The notes under the pieces are model-generated. The model did no database searches. It was not told the DNA's origin and saw only the letters and a program-made list of their open reading frames with translations. Positions 30,324 to 38,186 of a DNA stretch of 64,000 nucleotides are shown here, piece after piece; the stretch's first letter is position 1, and each line of letters begins with the position of its first letter. Location: contig CANKJK010000001.1 in NCBI GenBank assembly GCA_947482665.1, positions 248,001 through 312,000 of the forward strand. Reading direction: 5' to 3'. A program made the translations under genes and the position numbers. This DNA comes from Acidobacteriota bacterium. Lineage in GTDB: Bacteria > Acidobacteriota > Vicinamibacteria > Vicinamibacterales > UBA2999.

Positions 30324-31364
30324 ATGCCGCGCACGCGTTCCCTTGCCTGGGCTGAACTGAAGGTTGGGCTGGTGTCGATCTTCGCGATCGGCATCGCCGC
30401 GTTCCTGATCTTCCTGCTGAGCGGCAGCACGGGGTTCCCCTGGCAGCGCTACACGGTGAAGGCGATGTTTGACGACATCGCGGGTCTCAAGACCGGCGCG
30501 CCGGTGCGCGTAGCGGGGGTTGATACCGGCACCGTGACCGAGGTGGCGTTCAAGCAGGACCAGGTCGAGGTCGTGATGGAGATCAAGAAGGACATGCAGC
30601 CGCGTATCACGGACCTCTCCGTGGCGGCGCTCGGGTCCGTCTCGCTGCTGGGTGAGTCCGCGGTGGATATCACCGCGGCGAGCAAGGGTACGCCGGTGCC
30701 GGACCAGGGCTACGTGAAGACGGGCAAGGCGGCCGGCTCGATGGCGGAGGTGGCGACCAAGGCCGGGACGGCCATCGACGGCGTTGGTACGCTCGTGTCC
30801 GATCTGAACAAGGGCAAAGGCACGATGGGCAAGCTGTTCACTGACGAGCAGCTGTATGCGGACCTGAACAAGCTGGTCGCGGGCCTCGACGAGGTCACGA
30901 AGAACGTCAACAAGGGCAAGGGGTCGATCGGCCGGTTGATGCAGGACCCGACCCTCGTGAAGTCGCTGGAGAGTTCCCTGAAGAGCCTGGAGGGCATGAC
31001 GCAGGACCTGAAGGCGGGCAAGGGCAGCCTCGGCCAGCTCCTGACGAATGACGAACTCGCGAAGTCGCTCAACCGGATGACGTCGAACCTCGATGCCATG
31101 ACGGCGAAGCTGAACAGGGGCGAGGGGACGGCCGGCAAGCTCCTGAACGACGACGCGCTCTTCACGAAGCTCGACTCGGTGACGGGTCGCCTCGACAAGG
31201 TCGTCAGCGACCTGCAGGCCGGGCAGGGCACGGCGGGCCAGCTGCTCCATGACAAGCAGCTCTACGATCGCCTGAACAGTACCGTCACGGAGATGCAGGG
31301 GCTGGTGTCGGATATCCGGAAGGACCCGAAGAAGTACCTGAACGTGAGGGTCAGTCTGTTCTAG
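30324..31364 (+). CDS. mlaD: MCE-domain lipid transport protein with 34-residue repeats
   Basis: A 346-residue periplasmic substrate-binding subunit anchored by one N-terminal helix (about 14-33). The MCE domain covers about 40-118 (AMFDDIAGLKTGAPVRVAGV). Residues 164-333 are five consecutive 34-residue repeats, each opening with GKG(T/S)-type text and LL/LF-x-D, followed by an amphipathic helix; a 13-residue tail remains. In other MCE proteins such helices build a tube across the periplasm. No mlaA, B or C homologue is in the window. Confidence 0.9.
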   Translation: MPRTRSLAWAELKVGLVSIFAIGIAAFLIFLLSGSTGFPWQRYTVKAMFDDIAGLKTGAPVRVAGVDTGTVTEVAFKQDQVEVVMEIKKDMQPRITDLSVAALGSVSLLGESAVDITAASKGTPVPDQGYVKTGKAAGSMAEVATKAGTAIDGVGTLVSDLNKGKGTMGKLFTDEQLYADLNKLVAGLDEVTKNVNKGKGSIGRLMQDPTLVKSLESSLKSLEGMTQDLKAGKGSLGQLLTNDELAKSLNRMTSNLDAMTAKLNRGEGTAGKLLNDDALFTKLDSVTGRLDKVVSDLQAGQGTAGQLLHDKQLYDRLNSTVTEMQGLVSDIRKDPKKYLNVRVSLF

Positions 31365-31397
31365 GCCGGAGGCGGCCACGCCCCGCGGTGGCCGTAC

Positions 31398-31445
31398 GTA
31401 GAAAACCGGGTACTCGCTCCCATCGTGCGGAGTCGAGACCCGGTT
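31398..31445 (-). terminator. intrinsic terminator after tRNA-Val
   Basis: On the - strand AACCGGGT (31445-31438) pairs with ACCCGGTT (31411-31404), extended inward by CTCGACTCC/GGAGCGAG-like pairing, and is followed by TTTTCT. It lies 14 bases past the tRNA-Val 3' end and also separates it from the convergent mla operon. Confidence 0.7.
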
Positions 31446-31458
31446 CACTCGAGCTGGA

Positions 31459-31533
31459 TGGTGGGCGCTGGAGGATTCGAACCTCCGACCCCCGCCGTGT
31501 GAAGGCGATGCTCTACCACTGAGCCAAGCGCCC
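31459..31533 (-). tRNA. tRNA-Val (CAC)
   Basis: Seventy-five bases including an encoded CCA. Acceptor stem GGGCGCT/AGCGCCC, D-loop with AGTGGTAGAG, anticodon stem CGCC/GGCG around loop TTCACAC (anticodon CAC, reads GTG), and T-arm GGAGG-TTCGAAT-CCTCC. All stems pair. A terminator follows. Confidence 0.95.
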
Positions 31534-31552
31534 AGCCGAAGTCAAAATACTA

Positions 31553-32176
31553 TCACAGCGTTCCGTAGAGCCGGTCGCCGAAGTCTCCGAGGCCGGGCAC
31601 GATGTACTTCCGGTCATTGAGGTGCGGGTCGACGACAGGTGTGACCACCGTCACGTCTGGGTGGCGCGCCTCAAGCGTGGCCACGCCTTCGGCGGCAGCC
31701 ACGATGCAGGCCATGCGGATGTGGGTGGCCCCGGCCGCCTTGATCGCATCAATGGCGTCCGCGGCGCTCCCGCCCGTGGCGAGCATCGGGTCGACGAGCA
31801 GCACGAAGCTGTCGTGGAGTTTCGCCGGCAGGTTCATGTAGTAGCGCGAGGCCACAGCGGTGTGCTCGTCGCGTTTGAGGCCAATGTAGCCGACGCGGGC
31901 CGAGGGTGCGATTTCAAGGGCGGCCTCGAGCATCCCCAACCCGGCCCTGAGCACGGGGACGATGACGATATCCGAGGCCACCCGCCGGCCCGTGGCCGGG
32001 GCGAGCACCGTCTGGACGGAGGTCTGCGCCGTGGGCACGTCACGAAGCGCCTCGGCCGCAATGAGCACGCTGATGCGCCGGGCGGTGCTCCGGAAGTCAG
32101 CCGCAACCGTGCGCTGATCGCGCAGCGTCATCAGGGCGTCGTGGGCGAGGGGGTGGTCGACAAGGCGGACGGGCAT
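31553..32176 (-). CDS. upp: uracil phosphoribosyltransferase
   Basis: A 207-residue salvage enzyme making UMP from uracil and PRPP. The PRPP loop is LVDPMLATGGSA and the uracil-binding end is DRLYGTL, as in the family. ATG 32176 gives the normal length (MPVRLVDHPL). The divergent amidohydrolase starts only 29 bases away, so both promoters overlap. It is read toward the tRNA-Val gene. Confidence 0.95.
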   Translation of the reverse strand: MPVRLVDHPLAHDALMTLRDQRTVAADFRSTARRISVLIAAEALRDVPTAQTSVQTVLAPATGRRVASDIVIVPVLRAGLGMLEAALEIAPSARVGYIGLKRDEHTAVASRYYMNLPAKLHDSFVLLVDPMLATGGSAADAIDAIKAAGATHIRMACIVAAAEGVATLEARHPDVTVVTPVVDPHLNDRKYIVPGLGDFGDRLYGTL

Positions 32177-32182
32177 GGGCGG

Positions 32183-32198
32183 ATCGTACACGTAAGAT
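32183..32198. promoter_or_regulatory. back-to-back -10 boxes between upp and amidohydrolase
   Basis: The spacer between the two start codons is 28 bases. TACGAT (- strand, 32188-32183) ends six bases before the upp ATG, and TAAGAT (+, 32193-32198) ends six bases before the amidohydrolase ATG. No room exists for 5' leaders with ribosome-binding sites. Confidence 0.5.
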
Positions 32199-32204
32199 CG
32201 CTCC

Positions 32205-33593
32205 ATGCGCATCCTCTCCGCCGTACTGGCTGGCCTGGTCCTGGCCGGGTGTAGTGCCCAGGGAACCCGTGCCGTGTCGCTGGTGATCACCAACGGGCAG
32301 GTCGTCACCATGGACGGTGCCCGCCGCGTGCTGCCCTCGGGCGGTGTGGCGGTGGAGGGCGACCACATCGTGGCGGTGGAGTCCTCGGCCGAACTGGCCC
32401 AGCACTTCCGCGCCGCGCAGACGATTGACGCCGCCGGGGGCATCATCATGCCCGGTCTCATCAATACGCACACCCACGCGCCGATGGTGCTCTATCGCGG
32501 ACTGGCTGACGATCTCGCGCTGATGGACTGGCTGCAGCAGTACATCTTCCCGGCAGAGGCGAAGACCGTCTCTCCGGCCTTCGTACGGACCGGCACGCGC
32601 CTCGCCGCGCTGGAGATGATCCAGTCGGGCACGACCACCTTTGCCGACATGTATTACTTCGAGAGCGACATCGCGACGGTGACGGCGGAGGCGGGCCTGC
32701 GCGGTGTGCTTGGGCAGACCGTGATCCAGTTTCCGGTGGCCGATGCGAAGACACCGCAGGAGGCACTCGCCAGGGCCGAGCGGTTTATCACCGCGTTCAA
32801 GGGGCATGCGCTGATTACGCCAGCCGTAGCGCCGCACGCGCTCTACACGCTGGATGGGCCGACGCTTCAGGCCTCACGGGCGTTGTCCGTGAAGTATGAC
32901 GTGCCGATGCTCATTCACATGGCGGAGACGGAGGCTGAGACCCAGACGGCGAAGGAGCGTGGGGCATCATCGGCCGTGGCCTACCTCGACAGTCTTGGCG
33001 TGTTAGGGAAAGGCGTCATCGGTGCCCACGGCGTGTGGGTCTCGGCCGATGACATGGCTGTCCTCAAGGCGAAGCAGGTGGGGGTGGCGCACAACCCGGC
33101 CAGTAACATGAAGCTTGCGAGTGGTGTGGCGCCGGTGCCGGCCTATTTGGCGAGTGGTGTGGCGCTGGGCCTTGGGACGGATGGTGCCGCCAGCAGCAAC
33201 GACCTGGATATGTTCACCGCCATGCGCCTCGCGGCGCTCCTCCACAAGGTGGCGTCGAAGGACCCGCGCGCCGTCCCGGCGAAGGCCGTCGTTGAGATGG
33301 CGACGCGTGGTGGCGCGAAGGCGCTCGGGCTCGACGGCGTGACTGGTTCACTCGAGCCGGGGAAGCGGGCGGATGTGATCGTGGTCGGCGTGAAGGGTGC
33401 GCGGCAGACGCCGCTCTATGACCCGCTGTCGCATCTCGCCTATGTCGCAAGTGGTGCGGACGTGCAGGACACTGTGGTCAACGGTCAGGTGCTCATGCGC
33501 GACCGGAAGGTGCTGACCCTGAACGAGGGCGCGGTGCTGGCCGACGCGCGGGCTGCGTCGGAGGCCGTCCGCGCGGCCGTCGCGAAGCGCTGA
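32205..33593 (+). CDS. lipoprotein amidohydrolase, MtaD/SAH-deaminase-like
   Basis: A 462-residue metal-dependent deaminase-type amidohydrolase. Metal ligands are seen in NTHTHAPMVLYRG, IHMAETEAET, GAHGVWV and GTDGAASSNDLDMF, close to 5-methylthioadenosine/S-adenosylhomocysteine deaminases and related guanine/cytosine deaminases. Unlike those cytoplasmic enzymes it begins with a lipoprotein signal (LVLAGC, lipidated Cys16, Ser at +2), so it should sit in the periplasm on the outer membrane. It is next to upp, which salvages uracil. The substrate is not known. Confidence 0.85.
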   Translation: MRILSAVLAGLVLAGCSAQGTRAVSLVITNGQVVTMDGARRVLPSGGVAVEGDHIVAVESSAELAQHFRAAQTIDAAGGIIMPGLINTHTHAPMVLYRGLADDLALMDWLQQYIFPAEAKTVSPAFVRTGTRLAALEMIQSGTTTFADMYYFESDIATVTAEAGLRGVLGQTVIQFPVADAKTPQEALARAERFITAFKGHALITPAVAPHALYTLDGPTLQASRALSVKYDVPMLIHMAETEAETQTAKERGASSAVAYLDSLGVLGKGVIGAHGVWVSADDMAVLKAKQVGVAHNPASNMKLASGVAPVPAYLASGVALGLGTDGAASSNDLDMFTAMRLAALLHKVASKDPRAVPAKAVVEMATRGGAKALGLDGVTGSLEPGKRADVIVVGVKGARQTPLYDPLSHLAYVASGADVQDTVVNGQVLMRDRKVLTLNEGAVLADARAASEAVRAAVAKR

Positions 33594-33619
33594 AATCGCG
33601 GCCCGAGCCGCGAACCGCG

Positions 33620-34123
33620 CTATTCGACGACGCCGATGAACGGCAGATTGCGGTGCACGCCCGCGTGGTCGAGGCCGTAGCCGACGACGAAGCGGTCCTC
33701 GATCTCGAAGCCGATGTAGTCCACGACCACAGGCACGACCCGTCGCGAGGGCTTGCTCAGCAGGCAGGCCGTTCTGAGGGACTTCGGGGCCCGCGTCAGG
33801 AGCACGTCCTGCAGGTAGGTGAGGGTCACGCCTGAGTCGGCGATGTCCTCGACGATCACGACGCTCCGGCCTTCGATCCCGGTATCGAGGTCCTTCTGGA
33901 GCCGGACCTCGCCGCTGGTCGACGTGCCAGCGCCGTAGCTCGAGACGGCGATGAAATCGACCGTGACCGTGCCAGGGAGGGCCCGCATCAGGTCGCTCGC
34001 GAAGATGAACGAGCCCTTGAGGACGCAGATGAGGTGCAGGTCATCGGGGTGATCGCGCCGGATGTCGGCAGCCAGTTCCTGGACCCGCGCGGCGATAGCA
34101 TCAGCGGAAATCAGAGTCTGCAT
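33620..34123 (-). CDS. hpt: hypoxanthine phosphoribosyltransferase
   Basis: A 167-residue purine-salvage enzyme joining hypoxanthine or guanine to PRPP. The PRPP loop VIVEDIADSGVTL and the substrate region DRFVVGYGLDHAGVHRNLPFIGVV are present. ATG 34123 gives the usual length; in-frame sequence before it is unrelated. It converges on the amidohydrolase and is divergent from the rpiB-like gene. Confidence 0.93.
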   Translation of the reverse strand: MQTLISADAIAARVQELAADIRRDHPDDLHLICVLKGSFIFASDLMRALPGTVTVDFIAVSSYGAGTSTSGEVRLQKDLDTGIEGRSVVIVEDIADSGVTLTYLQDVLLTRAPKSLRTACLLSKPSRRVVPVVVDYIGFEIEDRFVVGYGLDHAGVHRNLPFIGVVE

Positions 34124-34168
34124 GTGTTGAGGCGTGTGGAACGCGAGGGTAACATAGCGACGCGGCTC

Positions 34169-34798
34169 ATGAAGCGTTTCGAGATCATCACGGAGACGGA
34201 CGCCCGGGTCCTGGACGTCGGCAGCACCGTGGAGCTGGCGGTGGGCGGTATCGTCACGCCCCTTGCGCAGGACACCCTGCGTGACCGGCGCATCGAGGTC
34301 GTGCGCGCCGGCGCGACCGTCGAATCCGACAGCCTGGCTCCGGTGGCCGATGTCCGCATCGTGACGCTGGGATCCGACCACACCGGCGTCCGCCTGCGGA
34401 ACCACCTGCGTCAGTTGCTGCGGAGCCGTGGCCTCGCCGTGCACGACGTCGGGACCGAAGGCACGGAGCCTGTGGACTACCCCGACGTGGCGGCGAACGT
34501 CGCGCGGCCGGTGGCGAAGGGTGAGGCGCACGCCGGTATCGTCATCGACGGCTCGGGGCTCGGGTCGGCCATTGCCGCCAACAAGATCACGGGGATCCGG
34601 GCGGCCATGTGCAACACGGTGACGCTGGCCCGCTATGCACGGCAGCATAACGGCGCCAACGTGCTGGCCATCGGGTCGACGCTGCTGACCGACGCGGAGG
34701 CGGAAGAGATTGTGATCGCGTTCCTCGACACGCCGATGCGCGAGGCGCGGTATGTCCGGCGTCTCGCCAAGGTGCGCGACCTGGAGCTGAGAGGGTAG
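34169..34798 (+). CDS. rpiB: RpiB/LacAB-family isomerase with microcompartment-type N-terminal domain
   Basis: A 209-residue protein. Residues 65-209 are the RpiB fold (SDHTGVRLRNHLRQLL, VDYPDVA, AANKITGIRAA, ARQHNGANVLAIGS), which isomerises ribose and ribulose 5-phosphates or other sugar phosphates. The catalytic Cys of E. coli-type RpiB is Asp127 here (IVIDGSGLGS). Residues 1-60 form an added module (ITETDARVL, GGIVTPLAQDTLRDRRIEV) like those on microcompartment enzymes. Its stop touches the deoC ATG (TAGATG). Confidence 0.85.
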   Translation: MKRFEIITETDARVLDVGSTVELAVGGIVTPLAQDTLRDRRIEVVRAGATVESDSLAPVADVRIVTLGSDHTGVRLRNHLRQLLRSRGLAVHDVGTEGTEPVDYPDVAANVARPVAKGEAHAGIVIDGSGLGSAIAANKITGIRAAMCNTVTLARYARQHNGANVLAIGSTLLTDAEAEEIVIAFLDTPMREARYVRRLAKVRDLELRG

Positions 34799-35671
34799 AT
34801 GGATCAGGACGATCTGCGTCGCCTCATCCGCATCATCGCGGAGGAAGTGGCGCGCACCCCGAGGACGCTGCCGTCGCGCTGCTCCTGCCACTCGATGGCG
34901 CTCGACTGCTGCCCGGACCGCGTGCAGGGCATGGTGGATGCCGGTGCCTCGCGCATCGGCGTCCATGCCTCGGGGGGCGCGGCGGGGAGTGTGGCGGCCA
35001 TGATCGACCACACGCTGCTCAAGGCGGATGCCTCACTGGCCGAGGTGGAGACGCTCTGCCGCGAAGCGGCGCAGTTTCATTTCGCGACGGTGTGCGTGAA
35101 TCCGACGTGGGTGGCCACCTGCGCGCGGCTGTTACGCGGAACGCCCGTGAAGGTGACATCGGTCGTCGGCTTTCCACTCGGCGCCACGACGCCGGACGTC
35201 AAGAACTACGAGACGCGCCGGGCGCTCTTTGATGGCGCGGGCGAGATCGACATGGTGATCAACGTCGGTGCGCTCAAGAGCGGCGACCTGCGCCTGGTGG
35301 AGCGCGATATCGAAGCCGTAGCTGGCCCGTGCCGCGAGGCGGGCGCGGTGAGCAAGGTGATTATCGAGGCCGCGCTCCTGACTGACGAGGAGAAGGTGAC
35401 GGCGTGCACCCTGGCCAAGGCGGCTGGCGCTGACTACGTCAAGACGTCGACGGGCTTTGGCCCGGGAGGGGCGACCGTGGCTGACGTGACGCTCATGCGG
35501 CGCGTCGTGGGCGATCAGATGGGCGTGAAGGCGGCCGGTGGCGTCCGAGACCTGGAGTCCGTGAAGGCCATGATTGCCGCAGGGGCCACCCGCATCGGCG
35601 CCAGCGCCGGTGTCCGTATCGTGCAGGAGTCCAGGGGCGGAGCGGTGACGGCTCAGGCGAGGGGCTATTGA
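34799..35671 (+). CDS. deoC: deoxyribose-phosphate aldolase with Cys-rich N-terminal extension
   Basis: A 290-residue class I aldolase that splits deoxyribose 5-phosphate into glyceraldehyde 3-phosphate and acetaldehyde. The core starts near Ile69 ([11 protein letters not shown]). Asp151, Schiff-base Lys215 ([11 protein letters not shown]) and Lys244 (VKAAGGVRD) are in place. The first 65 residues are extra: an amphipathic helix (2-19) like an encapsulation peptide, a [11 protein letters not shown] cluster (28-38) and an AGASRIG segment. It directly follows the rpiB-like gene, the enzyme pair of sugar-phosphate microcompartments. Confidence 0.92.
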   Translation: MDQDDLRRLIRIIAEEVARTPRTLPSRCSCHSMALDCCPDRVQGMVDAGASRIGVHASGGAAGSVAAMIDHTLLKADASLAEVETLCREAAQFHFATVCVNPTWVATCARLLRGTPVKVTSVVGFPLGATTPDVKNYETRRALFDGAGEIDMVINVGALKSGDLRLVERDIEAVAGPCREAGAVSKVIIEAALLTDEEKVTACTLAKAAGADYVKTSTGFGPGGATVADVTLMRRVVGDQMGVKAAGGVRDLESVKAMIAAGATRIGASAGVRIVQESRGGAVTAQARGY

Positions 35672-36303
35672 GCGTGGATGTGCTGCGCCGCGCGACGGGC
35701 TTTGCCGGCGTGCTGTTGGCGGTGGGCGCTCTGGCGTTCGGACAGGCTGGCCCGGGCGACAGGGGCCAACCCGGGCCCTGGGTGGTGGATCTGCGGGGTG
35801 CGACCGTCACTCTGCCTTCGGATACCGCGTTTCTCCCGAAGCTGCCTGGCGGCAGCATTGTCCCCGGTCGCGCCTTCGGCTTTGACGGTGGCGCACGGTG
35901 GTTCTGGCGCCAGCTGGGACACTCTCGCATGGCCCTGGGCGTGGATGCGAGCTGGGCGAGAGGCACCACGCCGGAGTACCCCACCGTCCCTCGTGTGATT
36001 GAGACCTTCACGCGTGTGGCGCCAGATCTCTCCTTCAACTTCGGGACACGGCACGGTTGGAGCTACCTGAGCACCGGGGCGGGCATCGCGCGCCTGCGCG
36101 GGTCGAGCACGCTCAAGGGCGTGGCATCGGTGCCGGTGTCCAGCGGCGCCGTCACCGAGATCCATGGGGGCGCGGGGGCGCGATGGTTCACCTCGCCGCA
36201 CCTCGCCGTTGGCTTCGATATTCGTGTGCACCAGTTGCTGGCAGGAGCCCGCACGCCCGCGACGATGCGCTTTGCTGCGTCCGTCGGGGTCTCTGTGCGC
36301 TGA
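35668..36303 (+). CDS. exported protein, possible small beta-barrel
   Basis: A 211-residue protein of unknown function. A signal peptide is clear (hydrophobic 10-24, likely cut after AFGQA). The mature part alternates polar and hydrophobic residues in short strands rich in Gly and aromatic residues ([27 protein letters not shown]), as in small outer-membrane barrels. A TTG at 35668 overlaps the deoC stop; a GTG two codons later is an equal choice. It may belong to the rpiB-deoC operon. Confidence 0.6.
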   Translation: MSVDVLRRATGFAGVLLAVGALAFGQAGPGDRGQPGPWVVDLRGATVTLPSDTAFLPKLPGGSIVPGRAFGFDGGARWFWRQLGHSRMALGVDASWARGTTPEYPTVPRVIETFTRVAPDLSFNFGTRHGWSYLSTGAGIARLRGSSTLKGVASVPVSSGAVTEIHGGAGARWFTSPHLAVGFDIRVHQLLAGARTPATMRFAASVGVSVR

Positions 36304-36331
36304 TGCCTCTGGCTGAGACCCCGGGTGCTGG

Positions 36332-37837
36332 CTAGGCGGCGCGGCGCGACGTGTCGCCTCCGAGGGTGATCGTCGGGTCGTGCACGCCGAAGGCTTCTCG
36401 CAACGTCCGCGCGCCGAAGCGGTCATCCAGAATCTCAATCTGATCCGCTGTCACCTCCGTGGGGTGGTGCACGCCCACGGCGTGGGTCAGGGCGATGAGG
36501 TCCTTGCGCAGTGTCACGATGTAGTTGGCCAGACGGACCGACTTGAGCGTCGGGTCGAGGCCGCGCGCGAGCCACGCGCTCTGCGTGGCAATGCCGGTGG
36601 GGCAGTGGTTGGTGTGGCAGCGCTGCGCCTGGATGCAGCCGATGGCCATCAGCGCTTCGCGCGCAATGTTGACCATGTCCGCGCCCAGCACAAACGCCAT
36701 CAGGGCGGAATCGGGCAGGCCGAGCTTGCCCGAGCCAATAAAGGCCACCTTGCGTGTGAGGCCCTGCTCGGCAAATGCGCGGTGCACGCGGCTGAAGCCG
36801 ATCTTGAAGGGCAGGCCGACGTGGTCCACGAACACCAGGGGCGCCGCCCCTGTGCCGCCCTCGCCACCGTCAATGGTCACGAAGTCGATCGAGCGGCCCG
36901 AGGTGGCGCACTTTCGCGCGAGTTCATTCCAGAAGCTCATGTCGCCAACGGCCGCCTTCACGCCGACGGGCAGGCCCGTCTCGCCAGCCACGAGCTCCAC
37001 GAAGTCGAGAAGTGAATCCACGTCGTGAAAGGCCGTGTGCGATGCGGGGCTGACGCAGTCGCGCGTGGGATCAATGTGGCGGATGGCGGCGATCTCCGCC
37101 GTGATCTTCTCCTTGGGCAGCACGCCGCCTGCGCCGGGCTTGGCGCCCTGACTGAGCTTGATCTCGATGGCGCGGATCTGGGGATGCGCCGCGACGAGGT
37201 CCTTCAGGCGGGGCAGACTGAAGCGGCCGTCCAGTTCGCGGACGCCGAAGTAGCCGGTGCCGATCTGCAGCACGATGTCGCCGCCCTGGAGATGGTAGGG
37301 CGAGAGTCCGCCTTCACCGGTGTTCTGGAAGCAGCCCGCCAGGAGCGCACCCTTGTTGAGGGCTTCGACGGCGGGTCCGCTGAGCGACCCGAAGCTCATT
37401 CCCGACACATTAACCACTGAACTGGGGCGGAAGGGCCGCCGGCGGCCGGTCCAGGCGCCGATCTCGATGGCGGAGGCAATCGGGTGCATCGGGTCGTAGC
37501 CCGATTCACCTGCGTGCGGGGTCGGCTTCGGGAAGGCGCTGTGCTTGACGATGAGGTAGTTGGAGGACGACTCAGGCTCGTTGTCCGATCCAAAGCCGAA
37601 GTAGTTGTTCTCGCGCTTCGAGGAGGCGTAGATCCATCGTCGCTGGGTGCGGCTGAAGGGCCGCTCCTCGTTGTTGTTCGTCACGATGTACTGGCGCAAC
37701 TCGGGCCCGAACGCCTCCAGCCAGTAGCGGAGATGCCCAATGAGCGGGAAGTTGCGCAGGATGGCGTGACGCCGCTGCGTCAAGTCATACCCGGTCACGA
37801 CGGCCAGCAGGCCCAGCACAATCCAGAATGTGGTCAC
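36332..37837 (-). CDS. FMN-binding glutamate synthase family protein, membrane-anchored
   Basis: A 501-residue protein related to the FMN/Fe-S synthase domain of GltB, here as a stand-alone enzyme. One N-terminal helix (about 3-18) likely ties it to the inner membrane. The FMN barrel follows (GMSFGSLSGPAVEALNKGA, EIKLSQGAKPGAGG, DGGEGGTGAAP) and the 3Fe-4S-type cysteines are in CIQAQRCHTNHCPTG. No glutaminase domain or small subunit is present, so glutamate synthase activity is not assured. It starts with GTG. Confidence 0.88.
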   Translation of the reverse strand: MTTFWIVLGLLAVVTGYDLTQRRHAILRNFPLIGHLRYWLEAFGPELRQYIVTNNNEERPFSRTQRRWIYASSKRENNYFGFGSDNEPESSSNYLIVKHSAFPKPTPHAGESGYDPMHPIASAIEIGAWTGRRRPFRPSSVVNVSGMSFGSLSGPAVEALNKGALLAGCFQNTGEGGLSPYHLQGGDIVLQIGTGYFGVRELDGRFSLPRLKDLVAAHPQIRAIEIKLSQGAKPGAGGVLPKEKITAEIAAIRHIDPTRDCVSPASHTAFHDVDSLLDFVELVAGETGLPVGVKAAVGDMSFWNELARKCATSGRSIDFVTIDGGEGGTGAAPLVFVDHVGLPFKIGFSRVHRAFAEQGLTRKVAFIGSGKLGLPDSALMAFVLGADMVNIAREALMAIGCIQAQRCHTNHCPTGIATQSAWLARGLDPTLKSVRLANYIVTLRKDLIALTHAVGVHHPTEVTADQIEILDDRFGARTLREAFGVHDPTITLGGDTSRRAA

Positions 37838-38186
37838 GGCGGTCTACCTCACCGTCAGCAATCGGCTGGGCTGGGTCCCTCCTTGAGGAACAGCTGTCGA
37901 TAGGCAGACTGGAGCGACGGTGAGCAGCTGAGTGGGAACGCACGACTCGTCCCATGCGCGGGAGACGTGCCAGCCGGGGCAGTGGATACCCGGCACCTCG
38001 GTGGGGCTGAACGTGGCCCGTCCGCGGGGCCGCGGTCGAGGACGCGGCCGGCCACGCAGGTGGCCGGATTCAGGCCAGAAATCACGCGCTCACAAGCGCG
38101 AGTCGCCGCGCGCCCGTTTCGGCCTCCGACTGGCCCCCTGCTTGCGGAAGGCTCCTCCATCACAACCACACAGGAGGAGCTGACCG
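37838..38186. other. 349-base divergent intergenic region
   Basis: It separates the FMN enzyme (-) from the Tat-exported protein (+). It contains an 8-bp GC-rich hairpin (CCGGCCAC 38048-38055, GTGGCCGG 38060-38067) and several shorter GC-rich dyads, and ends with a strong AGGAGGA (38172-38178). Open frames across it have no coding character. I see no tRNA or known riboswitch. Confidence 0.5.

Noticed and set aside
31365..36303. Hidden microcompartment shell gene near rpiB-deoC
   Set aside because: All frames around the pair were read; none resembles a BMC hexamer or pentamer domain.
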